Below are positions 1 to 7,591 of a DNA stretch of 14,177 bases, in pieces. Both the position numbers and the translations under genes were made by a program. The notes below the pieces were generated by a model, which saw only the letters and a list, made by a program, of their open reading frames with translations, was not told where the DNA came from and made no database searches. Source of the stretch: Armatimonadota bacterium (GTDB lineage Bacteria; Sysuimicrobiota; Sysuimicrobiia; Sysuimicrobiales; JACQTN01); NCBI GenBank assembly GCA_016210785.1, contig JACQTN010000066.1:1-14177 (forward strand). The letters run 5' to 3'. Positions within the stretch are counted from its first letter, which is position 1. Every line of letters starts with the position of its first letter.

Positions 1-1
1 G

Positions 2-1183
<1,182 letters not shown>

Positions 1184-1318
1184 GATCGGCCGGCGTTCCC
1201 CGGGAACCGCCAAAGACGCGCCGCTGGCCTGACGCACCCCGCGTGGTGACGAGCCTGCGCCGCCCTACCGCATCGGCGAAAATGACGCCGCGAGAACGTA
1301 ACCGCTGAGGAATCGACG

Positions 1319-1519
1319 ATGACGCCTTACGTCCTGTTGAAGTTCGTGCACATCGTTCTTTCTGGCGATTACCGCCGTGGGCGCCAACATCACCTACGGT
1401 GTCTGGCTTGCGCGCGCCGCACGCGAGCCGCCATTCCTGGAGTTCACCCACACCGGCTGTAGAATTATGGCGGACCGCCCGACCGGCGGAGCTTCTACAT
1501 CGAGGTGACCAACCATTAG
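1319..1519 (+). pseudogene. Frameshifted, shortened DUF2269-like membrane protein remnant
   Basis: An ATG at 1319 with a good ribosome site (GAGGA at 1307-1311) opens MTPYVLLKFVHIV, then the frame is lost around 1358. One base later the frame starting at 1359 continues the same kind of protein: FLAITAVGANITYGVWLARA, then a segment ending GCRIMADR. Together these resemble the N-terminal third of DUF2269-type small integral membrane proteins (recognition from memory, moderate). The family runs to about 150 residues; here only about 65 codons fit before the next gene, so the middle and end are missing. The shifted frame stops at TGA 1506-1508; the original frame ends at TAG 1517-1519, which overlaps the proposed start of the kinase. 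Either a decaying gene or an assembly indel plus deletion. The 135 bases between accC and this remnant show nothing else. Confidence 0.5.
1502..1517 (+). promoter_or_regulatory. Ribosome binding site and ATT start codon of the histidine kinase
   Basis: GAGGTGA at 1502-1508 is a near-perfect complement to the 3' end of 16S rRNA, and sits 6 bases before ATT at 1515-1517. There is no in-frame ATG, GTG or TTG between the upstream stop (1506-1508) and GTG 1650. Starting at 1650 would delete the first transmembrane helix and half of the second, so ATT with this site is the best-supported start. A G-to-T base error in the assembly is the main alternative. Confidence 0.5.
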
Positions 1520-3041
1520 CGCGGCGAGGCCAGATGCAGGCGGCAAGATCTACGGGATCGCCTTTGCCCTGTTCGCCGCGGTCACCGTCGCCCTGGTCGC
1601 GCTGCGCTCCTTTCTCGGGCTCGCGACCGTTACGCTGATCTATCTCCTGGTGGTGTTCTCGAGCGCGGTCTGGTGGGGACGCGGGCCCAGCATCACCATC
1701 AGCGTCCTGTCCTTCCTCGCCGTGAACTTCTTCTTCACCGTCCCCTACTATACGTTCGTGGTGGCCTCAACACAGGACATTATCACCCTGCTGGCGCTCC
1801 TGGCCGTCGCCGAGATGACCAGCCGCCTGGCGGCCCGGTTGCGTGAGCGCGAGGCCGACGCACGCCGGCAGGCCTGGGAGGCTTCCACGCTCCACGCGCT
1901 GAGCGGCACCGTCAGCGTCTCGACACAGTCCCAGGAGGTCTTCCGGGCCGCGGCCTCCCGCGTGGTCGAACTCCTGGCGGCGCGGGAGTGCGCGATCTAC
2001 CTGGCGGATGATGCGGGCAACTTGCACCTCCATACGCGCGCCGTGCCGGGCGGTCCGGGCAGGGGAGACACCCCGGCGGTCCCGGACCTGGCCGGCCGTG
2101 CCTTCACCACGCGCGAGGCGCTCGAGGATGAAGCGGGCTTCACGCTCCCGCTCGCGGTGGGAGAGAAAACCCTGGGTGTGCTGCTCGTCCGTCCGACGGA
2201 GGGCGCGACGCGGCTGCCCGAGGCTACGCAGCGGCTCCTCCGCACATTCGCCCAGCAACTCGCCGCGGTAATCGAACGGCTCCGCCTGCAGCAGGAGGCA
2301 GCCGAGGCCGAGATCCTGCGCAAGACCGACGAGCTGAAGTCCGTCCTGCTATCCGCGGTCTCCCACGACCTCCGCACGCCCCTGTCCACCATCCGCACGG
2401 CGTCGACCGCGCTCCTTCAGGAGGGTGGCCACTGGGACGAGGATGCCAGGCGCGAGTTGCTGGAGATGATCGATGCCGAGGCAGCGCGCCTCTCGCGTCT
2501 TGTTGGCAACCTGCTGGACCTCTCGCGTATCGAGGCCGGGGCGCTGCACCCGGTGAAGGAGTGGCGCGACCTCCGCGAGGTGATTGCCCGGGCGGCGGAC
2601 CATCTGCACGACAGGCTCCGGGAGCACCCGGTCGTGGTAGATCTCCCTGCAGACCTGCCCCTGGTCCCGCTCGACTTCACCCAGATCGAGGACGTCCTGG
2701 TGAACCTGCTCGACAACAGCGCGCGCAACTCTCCCGAAGGGACGGAGATCCGGGTGAGCGCCAGACGCCAGGACTCTGACGTGATCGTTCAGGTGGAGAA
2801 CCAGGGTCCCCCGATTCCCGTCGAGGCGGCCGCGCGGATCTTCGACCGCTTCCACACCCTGGAGGAACGCCGACGCGGGATGGGGCTGGGACTGGCGATC
2901 TGCAACGGCCTGGTCGAGGCGCACGGCGGCCGCATCGGGCTGGAGCGCCCCGGCGAGCCGGGTGCGCGTTTCGCGTTCTCGCTGCCGCTGGAAGAACCGC
3001 CGGCCCCGGTGGGGGAGCGGCCCTCCGCGGTGACCCCATGA
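1515..3041 (+). CDS. Short KdpD-like sensor histidine kinase (DUF4118-GAF-HisKA-HATPase)
   Basis: Membrane sensor kinase, partner of the response regulator that overlaps its stop. From the ATT start it is 508 residues. Four hydrophobic segments near 13-33, 37-53, 58-79 and 87-104 form the DUF4118 membrane domain of KdpD (WWGRGPS and FFFTVPYYTF are typical). A linker rich in charged residues leads to a GAF-like domain (about 130-255), the HisKA dimerisation helix with SHDLRTPL and phospho-acceptor His284, the N box (VNLLDNSARNS) and the GLGLAI ATP-lid motif. E. coli KdpD is close to 900 residues; the large N-terminal KdpD sensor and USP domains are absent here, so K+ or turgor sensing would have to rest on the membrane and GAF parts. 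A caller limited to ATG/GTG/TTG would place the start at GTG 1650 (463 residues). Function as a K+-responsive kinase is inferred from domain type and neighbours. Confidence 0.88.
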   Translation: MSAARPDAGGKIYGIAFALFAAVTVALVALRSFLGLATVTLIYLLVVFSSAVWWGRGPSITISVLSFLAVNFFFTVPYYTFVVASTQDIITLLALLAVAEMTSRLAARLREREADARRQAWEASTLHALSGTVSVSTQSQEVFRAAASRVVELLAARECAIYLADDAGNLHLHTRAVPGGPGRGDTPAVPDLAGRAFTTREALEDEAGFTLPLAVGEKTLGVLLVRPTEGATRLPEATQRLLRTFAQQLAAVIERLRLQQEAAEAEILRKTDELKSVLLSAVSHDLRTPLSTIRTASTALLQEGGHWDEDARRELLEMIDAEAARLSRLVGNLLDLSRIEAGALHPVKEWRDLREVIARAADHLHDRLREHPVVVDLPADLPLVPLDFTQIEDVLVNLLDNSARNSPEGTEIRVSARRQDSDVIVQVENQGPPIPVEAAARIFDRFHTLEERRRGMGLGLAICNGLVEAHGGRIGLERPGEPGARFAFSLPLEEPPAPVGERPSAVTP

Positions 3042-3721
3042 GCGGCGCGCGGATCCTCGTGGTGGACGACGAGCGCCAGATCCGCCGCGCCCTACGCCGG
3101 GCCCTGGAGGCCCACGGCTATGAGGTCCGCGGCGTCGATACCGGCGAGGAGGCCCTCGCCGCGCTCAAGTGGCGGCCCGACGTGATCTTGCTCGATCTGA
3201 TGCTCCCCGACATGGACGGCCTCGCTGTGGCCCGGCGCATCCGCGAACAGTCCGGTGTGCCCATTCTGGTCCTCTCCGTGCGCGGGGAGGAGCGACAGAA
3301 GGTCCAGGCCCTCGACGAAGGCGTGGATGACTACATCACCAAGCCCTTCGGCACCGCCGAACTCCTCGCCCGCATCCGCGTCGCCCTCCGCCACGTCGCC
3401 CAGCAGCCCGTTGCTCCCGTGGTGGAGGTGGGCGATCTCCGCGTGGATCTGGACCGGCGTCTGGTCGCGCGCGGAGGCACTGAAGTCCACCTCACCCCTA
3501 CCGAGTATGAGGTCCTGAAATACCTGGTGCACCACGCCGGCAAGGTCGTGACTCACCGGATGCTGCTGCAGCAGGTATGGGGCGCCGATTACGCCGCCGA
3601 GACGCAGTACCTCCACGTGTTCATGAGCCAGCTCCGCCACAAGTTGGAGCCCGACCCGGCCCGGCCGAGGTACATCCTCACGGAGCCCGGCGTCGGCTAC
3701 CGGTTCTGCGCGCCGGTCTGA
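3038..3721 (+). CDS. kdpE: KdpE-like response regulator, OmpR family
   Basis: DNA-binding output of the two-component pair, cytoplasmic, 227 residues (E. coli KdpE is 225). Receiver domain 1-120: acidic pair D10/D11, phospho-acceptor D53 in DLMLPDMDG, S80 and K102 in DDYITKPF. Winged-helix trans_reg_C domain about 128-225: LTPTEYEVLKYLVHHAGKVV, then QVWG, DPARPRYILTEPGVGYRF, which is close to the KdpE C-terminus and separates it from PhoB and OmpR. Its ATG overlaps the kinase stop as ATGA (3038-3041), so the two are translationally coupled. No kdpF, kdpA, kdpB or kdpC is in the window; the nearest likely target is the transporter gene 137 bases downstream, which has phased repeats in front of it. 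The gene symbol rests on sequence similarity, not on the classical operon. Confidence 0.9.
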   Translation: MSGARILVVDDERQIRRALRRALEAHGYEVRGVDTGEEALAALKWRPDVILLDLMLPDMDGLAVARRIREQSGVPILVLSVRGEERQKVQALDEGVDDYITKPFGTAELLARIRVALRHVAQQPVAPVVEVGDLRVDLDRRLVARGGTEVHLTPTEYEVLKYLVHHAGKVVTHRMLLQQVWGADYAAETQYLHVFMSQLRHKLEPDPARPRYILTEPGVGYRFCAPV

Positions 3722-3747
3722 CCTCGATCCGCGCTCCTGCCTCGAAC

Positions 3748-3799
3748 CCTTAGCACATCTTTAGGATCCCCCCTCTCACCTCTAAGGACTCCTTTAGCC
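3748..3799 (+). promoter_or_regulatory. Candidate KdpE binding region: four TTAG-type half-sites on an 11-bp phase
   Basis: TTAG at 3750-3753, TTAG at 3761-3764, TAAG at 3783-3786 and TTAG at 3794-3797 all fall on the same 11-base register (offsets 0, 11, 33, 44). The two pairs match each other at 12 of 18 positions (3748-3765 against 3781-3798). OmpR-family regulators bind tandem direct repeats of this period, and the E. coli KdpE site is a TTTA-type repeat with an 11-base step. Placement between kdpE and the transporter, close to a poor -35 region, suits an activator site. That KdpE binds here is inference. Confidence 0.5.
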
Positions 3800-3808
3800 G
3801 GCATCTGG

Positions 3809-3814
3809 TATGGT
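3809..3814 (+). promoter_or_regulatory. Possible -10 element of the transporter promoter
   Basis: TATGGT lies 11 bases after the last TTAG half-site. The -35 position (about 3786-3791) has no consensus, as expected when a bound OmpR-type activator replaces it. Weak on its own. Confidence 0.25.
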
Positions 3815-3858
3815 TCCGTGGGGCCGCGGATGCATCCGCACCCGAGGAGCCTTTGGCC

Positions 3859-6138
3859 ATGGCAGCACAGGCGTCGACGTCCTCGCTCCGGCGCTTCCTC
3901 CTGGGACCTCCGCTGGCCACCAGCGAGGTGCCGCGCCAGACGGTCGGCAAGGTCGTCGGGCTGGCGGTCTTCGCTTCCGACGCGATGTCCTCGGTCGCGT
4001 ACGCCACCGAGGAGATCCTGTTCATCCTGGCGGTTGCCGGGGCGGCCTACTTCGGCCTCTCCATCCCGATTGCGATGGCGATCAGCGCGCTCCCGGTCGT
4101 CCTGACGGTCTCCTCCCGGCAGACGATCGTCGCGTATCCCTGTGGCGGCGGCGCCTCCATCGTAGCCAGGGACAACCTCGGCGAGTCCGCGGCCCAGACC
4201 GCCGGCGCCGCGCTGCTCACGGACTACATCCTCACTGTCTCCGTCAGCATTGCCTCGGGCGTCGCCCAGATCGTGTCGGCCTTTCCCGCACTGGCTCCCT
4301 GGCGCGTGCAACTCGCGGTGGGCGCCATCTTCCTGATGATGCTCATCAACCTCAGGGGGGTGCGGGAGTCCGGCACGTTCTTTGCCTTCCCCGCCTACTA
4401 CTTCATTCTGATGATGCTGGGAATGCTCGCCCTCGGCTTCTACCGCCTGGCGACGGGTACGCTGCCGCAGGTCAGCGGTGTGCGGATGGAGATCGAGGCA
4501 TCACAGCCACTGACTCTCTTCCTCGCGCTGCGGGCGTTCAGCAGCGGCTCTGTCGCCGTCACGGGCACGGAGGCCATCAGCAACGGCATCACCGCCTTCC
4601 GGGAGCCGAAGAGCCGGAATGCGGCGGCCACGATGGCCTGGATGGCCGCGCTGTTGGGCGTGATGTTCCTGAGCATCACGGTGCTGGCCAACCGCATGCA
4701 CGCGCTGCCGAGCGATCACGAGACGGTCATCTCCCAGTTGGCCAGGACAATCTATGGCCCCGGCGGCCTCTATCTGCTGACGCTGGCGGCCACCTCCATC
4801 ATCCTGATCCTGGCCGCGAACACGTCGTTCGCCGACTTCCCGCGCCTCGCGGCGCTGCACGCGGGAGACGGGTTTCTGCCCCGGCAGCTGACCTACCGGG
4901 GAAGCCGGCTCGTCTTCTCCTGGGGGATCGTGGTCCTGGCGGGCCTGGCTTCCCTGCTCGTCGTCGCGTTCAGCGCCCGGGTGACGCAGCTCATCCCGCT
5001 GTACGCCATCGGAGTGTTTCTCTCATTCACCATGTCGCAGGCCGGCATGGTGGTGCGGTGGCGGAAGGTCGGCCGCCTGCGGCCCGGCGAGGAGGTTGAA
5101 ACGCACGGGACCGTTCTCCGGCACGAGCCGCGCTGGCGGGTCAAGCAGGCGGTGAACGCGGTGGGCGCGACGCTGACCACCGCGGTCATGCTCGTGCTGG
5201 CCGTCACCAAGTTCACGCAGGGCGCCTGGATCGTGGTCATTGTGATCCCCGGACTGGTCTGGGTGTTCTTCCGGATCCACCACCACTACCAGGCCGTCCG
5301 GCACCAACTCAGTGCGAGCGCGGTCCGGATTCCGTTTGAGCCGGCTCCCGTGCTCCACGTGGTGCTGATCTCGGACATGCACGCGGCCAATCTGCGCCAG
5401 ATTCGATTCGCGCGGTCGCTGGGCGGGCAGTGGTGGGGCGTGCACGTGGCCGTGGACGAGCAGAAGGCTGCCGAGGTCCAGCGCAAATGGGAGCAGTATG
5501 TCCCCGACGGCAGGCTGGTCGTCCTCCTCTCCCCCTACCGCGACCTGGTCACGCCGATCCGGGAGTACCTGGAAAACCTGCGCGCCCGCCACCCCGACGC
5601 CTACATCCACGTGATCATGGGGCAGATCATCATGGACAACTTCCTGGAGCAGGCGCTGCATCACAACTCCTCGGTGATCTTCAAGCTGGCTCTCCAGGAC
5701 ATCCCGCGCGTGGTGGCGACGGATGTGGCCTATCCGGTCCACACGCACGACGACACGCCGCCGGCAGCCGCTCCTTCCGCGGACCAGGCCGAGCCCGCGG
5801 ACCACCAGGAGATGCCGCCCGCCTCCCGGCCGGAGGGCTTGCGTGCTGCTGCCACGGGCGGTGAGACCTGCCCGCTGTGCGGCAGGGAGATCACGCGCGG
5901 AGAAGAGCAATCCGAGATCCCCCAGCCGGCTGAGATCTGGCATCGGATTGAGCAACTGGACCGCCGTCTCGAGGAGGTCGAGCGCGGCACCCTCACCCCG
6001 CGGTACATCCGGCAACAGGTTCACGCGCTGTGTCCGCTATGCCGAAAGATCATCGGCGACATCGACGAGACAAGCGGCGCTGGCGACCTGAAAAGGCGGA
6101 TCGAGCACGAACTTGACGTGCTCAGATTGGCGCCCTGA
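3859..6138 (+). CDS. KimA-like potassium transporter (APC superfamily) with USP-like domain and CxxC tail
   Basis: Integral membrane cation (K+) uptake protein, 759 residues from ATG 3859. GAGGAG at 3844-3849 is 9 bases before this ATG; the in-frame TTG at 3853 would leave only 3 bases, so ATG is chosen. Residues about 30-470 form roughly twelve membrane helices. Signatures shared with Bacillus KimA: RRFLLGPPL at the N-terminus, SDAMSSVAYATEE (D41), YPCGGGASIVARDNLGE, TDYILTVSVSIASG (D122) and INLRG. Residues about 495-630 are the soluble USP-like domain found in KimA (VLISDMHAANLRQIRFARSL). KimA is about 607 residues; here an extra tail follows, with a Pro/Ala-rich linker, CPLC (C671, C674), a charged helix and CPLC (C725, C728), which looks like a zinc-binding arrangement. 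Located directly after a KdpDE-like pair, which supports K+ as substrate; amino-acid transport is the less likely alternative. Confidence 0.85.
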   Translation: MAAQASTSSLRRFLLGPPLATSEVPRQTVGKVVGLAVFASDAMSSVAYATEEILFILAVAGAAYFGLSIPIAMAISALPVVLTVSSRQTIVAYPCGGGASIVARDNLGESAAQTAGAALLTDYILTVSVSIASGVAQIVSAFPALAPWRVQLAVGAIFLMMLINLRGVRESGTFFAFPAYYFILMMLGMLALGFYRLATGTLPQVSGVRMEIEASQPLTLFLALRAFSSGSVAVTGTEAISNGITAFREPKSRNAAATMAWMAALLGVMFLSITVLANRMHALPSDHETVISQLARTIYGPGGLYLLTLAATSIILILAANTSFADFPRLAALHAGDGFLPRQLTYRGSRLVFSWGIVVLAGLASLLVVAFSARVTQLIPLYAIGVFLSFTMSQAGMVVRWRKVGRLRPGEEVETHGTVLRHEPRWRVKQAVNAVGATLTTAVMLVLAVTKFTQGAWIVVIVIPGLVWVFFRIHHHYQAVRHQLSASAVRIPFEPAPVLHVVLISDMHAANLRQIRFARSLGGQWWGVHVAVDEQKAAEVQRKWEQYVPDGRLVVLLSPYRDLVTPIREYLENLRARHPDAYIHVIMGQIIMDNFLEQALHHNSSVIFKLALQDIPRVVATDVAYPVHTHDDTPPAAAPSADQAEPADHQEMPPASRPEGLRAAATGGETCPLCGREITRGEEQSEIPQPAEIWHRIEQLDRRLEEVERGTLTPRYIRQQVHALCPLCRKIIGDIDETSGAGDLKRRIEHELDVLRLAP

Positions 6139-6163
6139 GAGGCGGCGCCGAGGAGGAGTTCTC

Positions 6164-6685
6164 ATGCGTTCACTGCACATCGTCCCGGTAGTACTGGCGT
6201 TGCTCGGTGCGCTGGCCGTGCCGGGCGACGCGGCGACGGCCGTGGGCACCCGTCAGTACGCCAATCCCAGGTTTGCGATCTCCTTCGAATTCCCGTCCGA
6301 CTGGGCCCCTGAGGCGGAAGGCAGCCACGCGATTTCCTTCGCCCCCAGGGGCCCCCGGGGATGCCAGGCAGAGGTGCGCGTCAGATTCGACGGCCGCGGG
6401 AAGGGCAGGACGCTGGAGGGCGAGGTGATCGAGTTCACACGGGCACTGGCCGGGCGTCCCGGCGCTCAACTGATCGCGCAGGAGCAGGTCACCGTGGCCG
6501 GCAAACGGGGAGTACGGCTCCGGTCCAGATTCATCCGGCGCGAGGAGACGGTCCGACAGGAGCAGTACATCGTGGAGCACGGCATCTGGTTCTACTGGAT
6601 CGGATACACGGCGTCATCACAGGTTTTCGGCGACCACCTCCCGGCCTTCAGGATGATGCTGGGGACCCTTCGCCTCGGAGACTGA
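6164..6685 (+). CDS. Secreted PsbP/Mog1-like protein of unknown function
   Basis: 173 residues. The start at ATG 6164 is fixed by AGGAGG at 6151-6156; a longer frame upstream has no such site. A hydrophobic signal segment (about 5-20) ends near GDA-AT, so the product should be exported. The mature part opens YANPRFAISFEFPSDW, the beginning typical of small PsbP-like / Mog1-like (DUF1795-type) domains, and ends with FRMMLGTLRL, also typical. One cysteine (C67), no catalytic motif seen. It begins 25 bases after the transporter stop and is probably cotranscribed with it. It resembles the minus-strand protein at 7592-8164 in length, layout and these end motifs. Fold call is from pattern memory; no function can be assigned. 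Confidence 0.72.
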   Translation: MRSLHIVPVVLALLGALAVPGDAATAVGTRQYANPRFAISFEFPSDWAPEAEGSHAISFAPRGPRGCQAEVRVRFDGRGKGRTLEGEVIEFTRALAGRPGAQLIAQEQVTVAGKRGVRLRSRFIRREETVRQEQYIVEHGIWFYWIGYTASSQVFGDHLPAFRMMLGTLRLGD

Positions 6686-7084
6686 CCCCGTATCCCCCGG
6701 GGCCCACAGAATGCCCGCGTGCGCGCCGGCGGCGCCCGTCTGGGTGGCACCCTAACCCTTGCGGGGCCCCGGCAGCCGCAGTCCTTTCTTCAGCTCCTTG
6801 TCCCCCCGCTCCCGCACGTCCTCGCCGCGCACCATGTAGATGACGTCCTCAGCGATGTTGGTGGCGTGGTCATCGTCGCCGGTCGATCCACCTCCCACGC
6901 TAGACCATCACCGCGACCACGCCGGGACGAGGGCGCGAATTGTGGGTTACCGGGCGATCTGGAAGCGACGACTGGATGTTGGGGCTGCCTCGATGGCAGG
7001 GGCCGATTGGACCTGTACACCCGTCACGCCGGCTCTTACGCTGACGGCGGGTCTGATCACGTCACTGCGACGAGGAGGTGGACG
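6686..7084. other. 399-base gap without an intact gene
   Basis: The left part holds the phoU relic. The rest (6878-7084) has no convincing reading frame. Two possible hairpins are visible in plus-strand sense: CTGCC/GGCAG near 6989-7003, and CCGTCA (7021-7026) with TGACGG (7042-7047). They would sit in a leader of the ECF S-component gene. I do not recognise a known riboswitch and see no clear promoter. Confidence 0.4.
6752..6877 (-). pseudogene. phoU: C-terminal fragment of a phosphate regulator PhoU
   Basis: Reading the minus strand from 6877 to the TAG at 6754-6752 gives about 41 codons beginning GDDDHATNIAEDVIYMV and continuing RGEDVRERGDKELKK. The DHATNIAED and IYMVRGEDVR elements are the conserved C-terminus of PhoU, the negative regulator of the phosphate two-component system. 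Upstream the homology ends abruptly, and an in-frame TGA follows a few codons further out, so the first four fifths of the gene are missing. No pst or pho genes are nearby. It reads as a relic left by deletion or rearrangement. Confidence 0.7.
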
Positions 7085-7579
7085 GTGACCGATCCCCGCA
7101 AGCTTGCGCTGGGCGGACTCTGCCTGGCCCTGGTGACGGTGGCGACGATGGTCCTGCGCATACCGATTCCAGCCACGCAGGGGTACTTCAACCTGGGCGA
7201 CGCGCTCATCTATACGACGGCACTGCTGTTCGGTCCGCGCTTCGGCCTGGTGGCGGGCGGGCTGGGGTCGGCGCTGGCCGACGTGCTGGGCGGGTACCAG
7301 CAGTTTGCTATTGCCACACTCATCATCAAGGGCCTGGAGGGCTACGTCGCCGGCACGCTGGGGAGGGAGAAGACGCAGACGGCCGCCCGGGCGGCAGCGT
7401 GTCTGGCGGGTGGCGCCGTGATGGTGGCCGGCTACTTCCTGGCGGAAGCGTTCGCGCTGGGGCTGGGCGTGGCCGCGGCGGCCGCGGAGATCCCAGCCAA
7501 CGTCGTTCAGGTGGTGGCGGGCACCATCATCGCGCTCCTGCTGACCCGGGCGCTGCGCAGGCAGGAACAGAGGGCCTGA
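7085..7579 (+). CDS. ECF transporter S component (substrate-binding membrane subunit)
   Basis: Integral membrane substrate-capture subunit of an energy-coupling-factor vitamin transporter, 164 residues. GTG 7085 is chosen because AGGAGG lies at 7073-7078, 6 bases ahead; the same frame is open back to 6719, but that part looks non-coding and lies over the phoU relic. Five to six hydrophobic segments. The stretch YFNLGDALIYTTALLFGPRFG, the GGLGSALADVLGGY loop and LIIKGLEGYVAG are typical of the PF07155 (ECF riboflavin-type S component) family. ATPase and T subunits are not nearby, as is usual for group II systems that share a central module. The substrate cannot be told from the sequence. It converges on the minus-strand operon, with 12 bases between the stops. 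Confidence 0.8.
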   Translation: MTDPRKLALGGLCLALVTVATMVLRIPIPATQGYFNLGDALIYTTALLFGPRFGLVAGGLGSALADVLGGYQQFAIATLIIKGLEGYVAGTLGREKTQTAARAAACLAGGAVMVAGYFLAEAFALGLGVAAAAAEIPANVVQVVAGTIIALLLTRALRRQEQRA

Positions 7580-7591
7580 GCATCGCGGCGG

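Noticed and set aside
1189..1212. Possible terminator after accC (GGCGTTCCC with GGGAACCGCC).
   Set aside because: The arms leave almost no loop, need a bulge, and no T tract follows.
1650..1652. GTG 1650 as the start of the histidine kinase.
   Set aside because: It cuts through the second membrane helix and has no ribosome site; kept only as the fallback for standard start codons.
3810..5099. A 429-codon open frame overlapping the transporter.
   Set aside because: It is the +1-type shadow of the KimA-like gene: low-complexity Arg/Gly/Pro-rich translation, and the true frame has clear family motifs throughout.
6741..6752. GGGTGGCACC resembles the conserved T-box antiterminator sequence.
   Set aside because: Only about 55 bases separate it from the end of the previous gene, no specifier stem or aminoacyl-tRNA synthetase follows, and the stretch lies next to the phoU relic.
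6719..7084. N-terminal extension of the ECF S-component frame.
   Set aside because: No family match, no ribosome site at its start, and it runs antisense over the phoU relic; GTG 7085 has AGGAGG at ideal distance.
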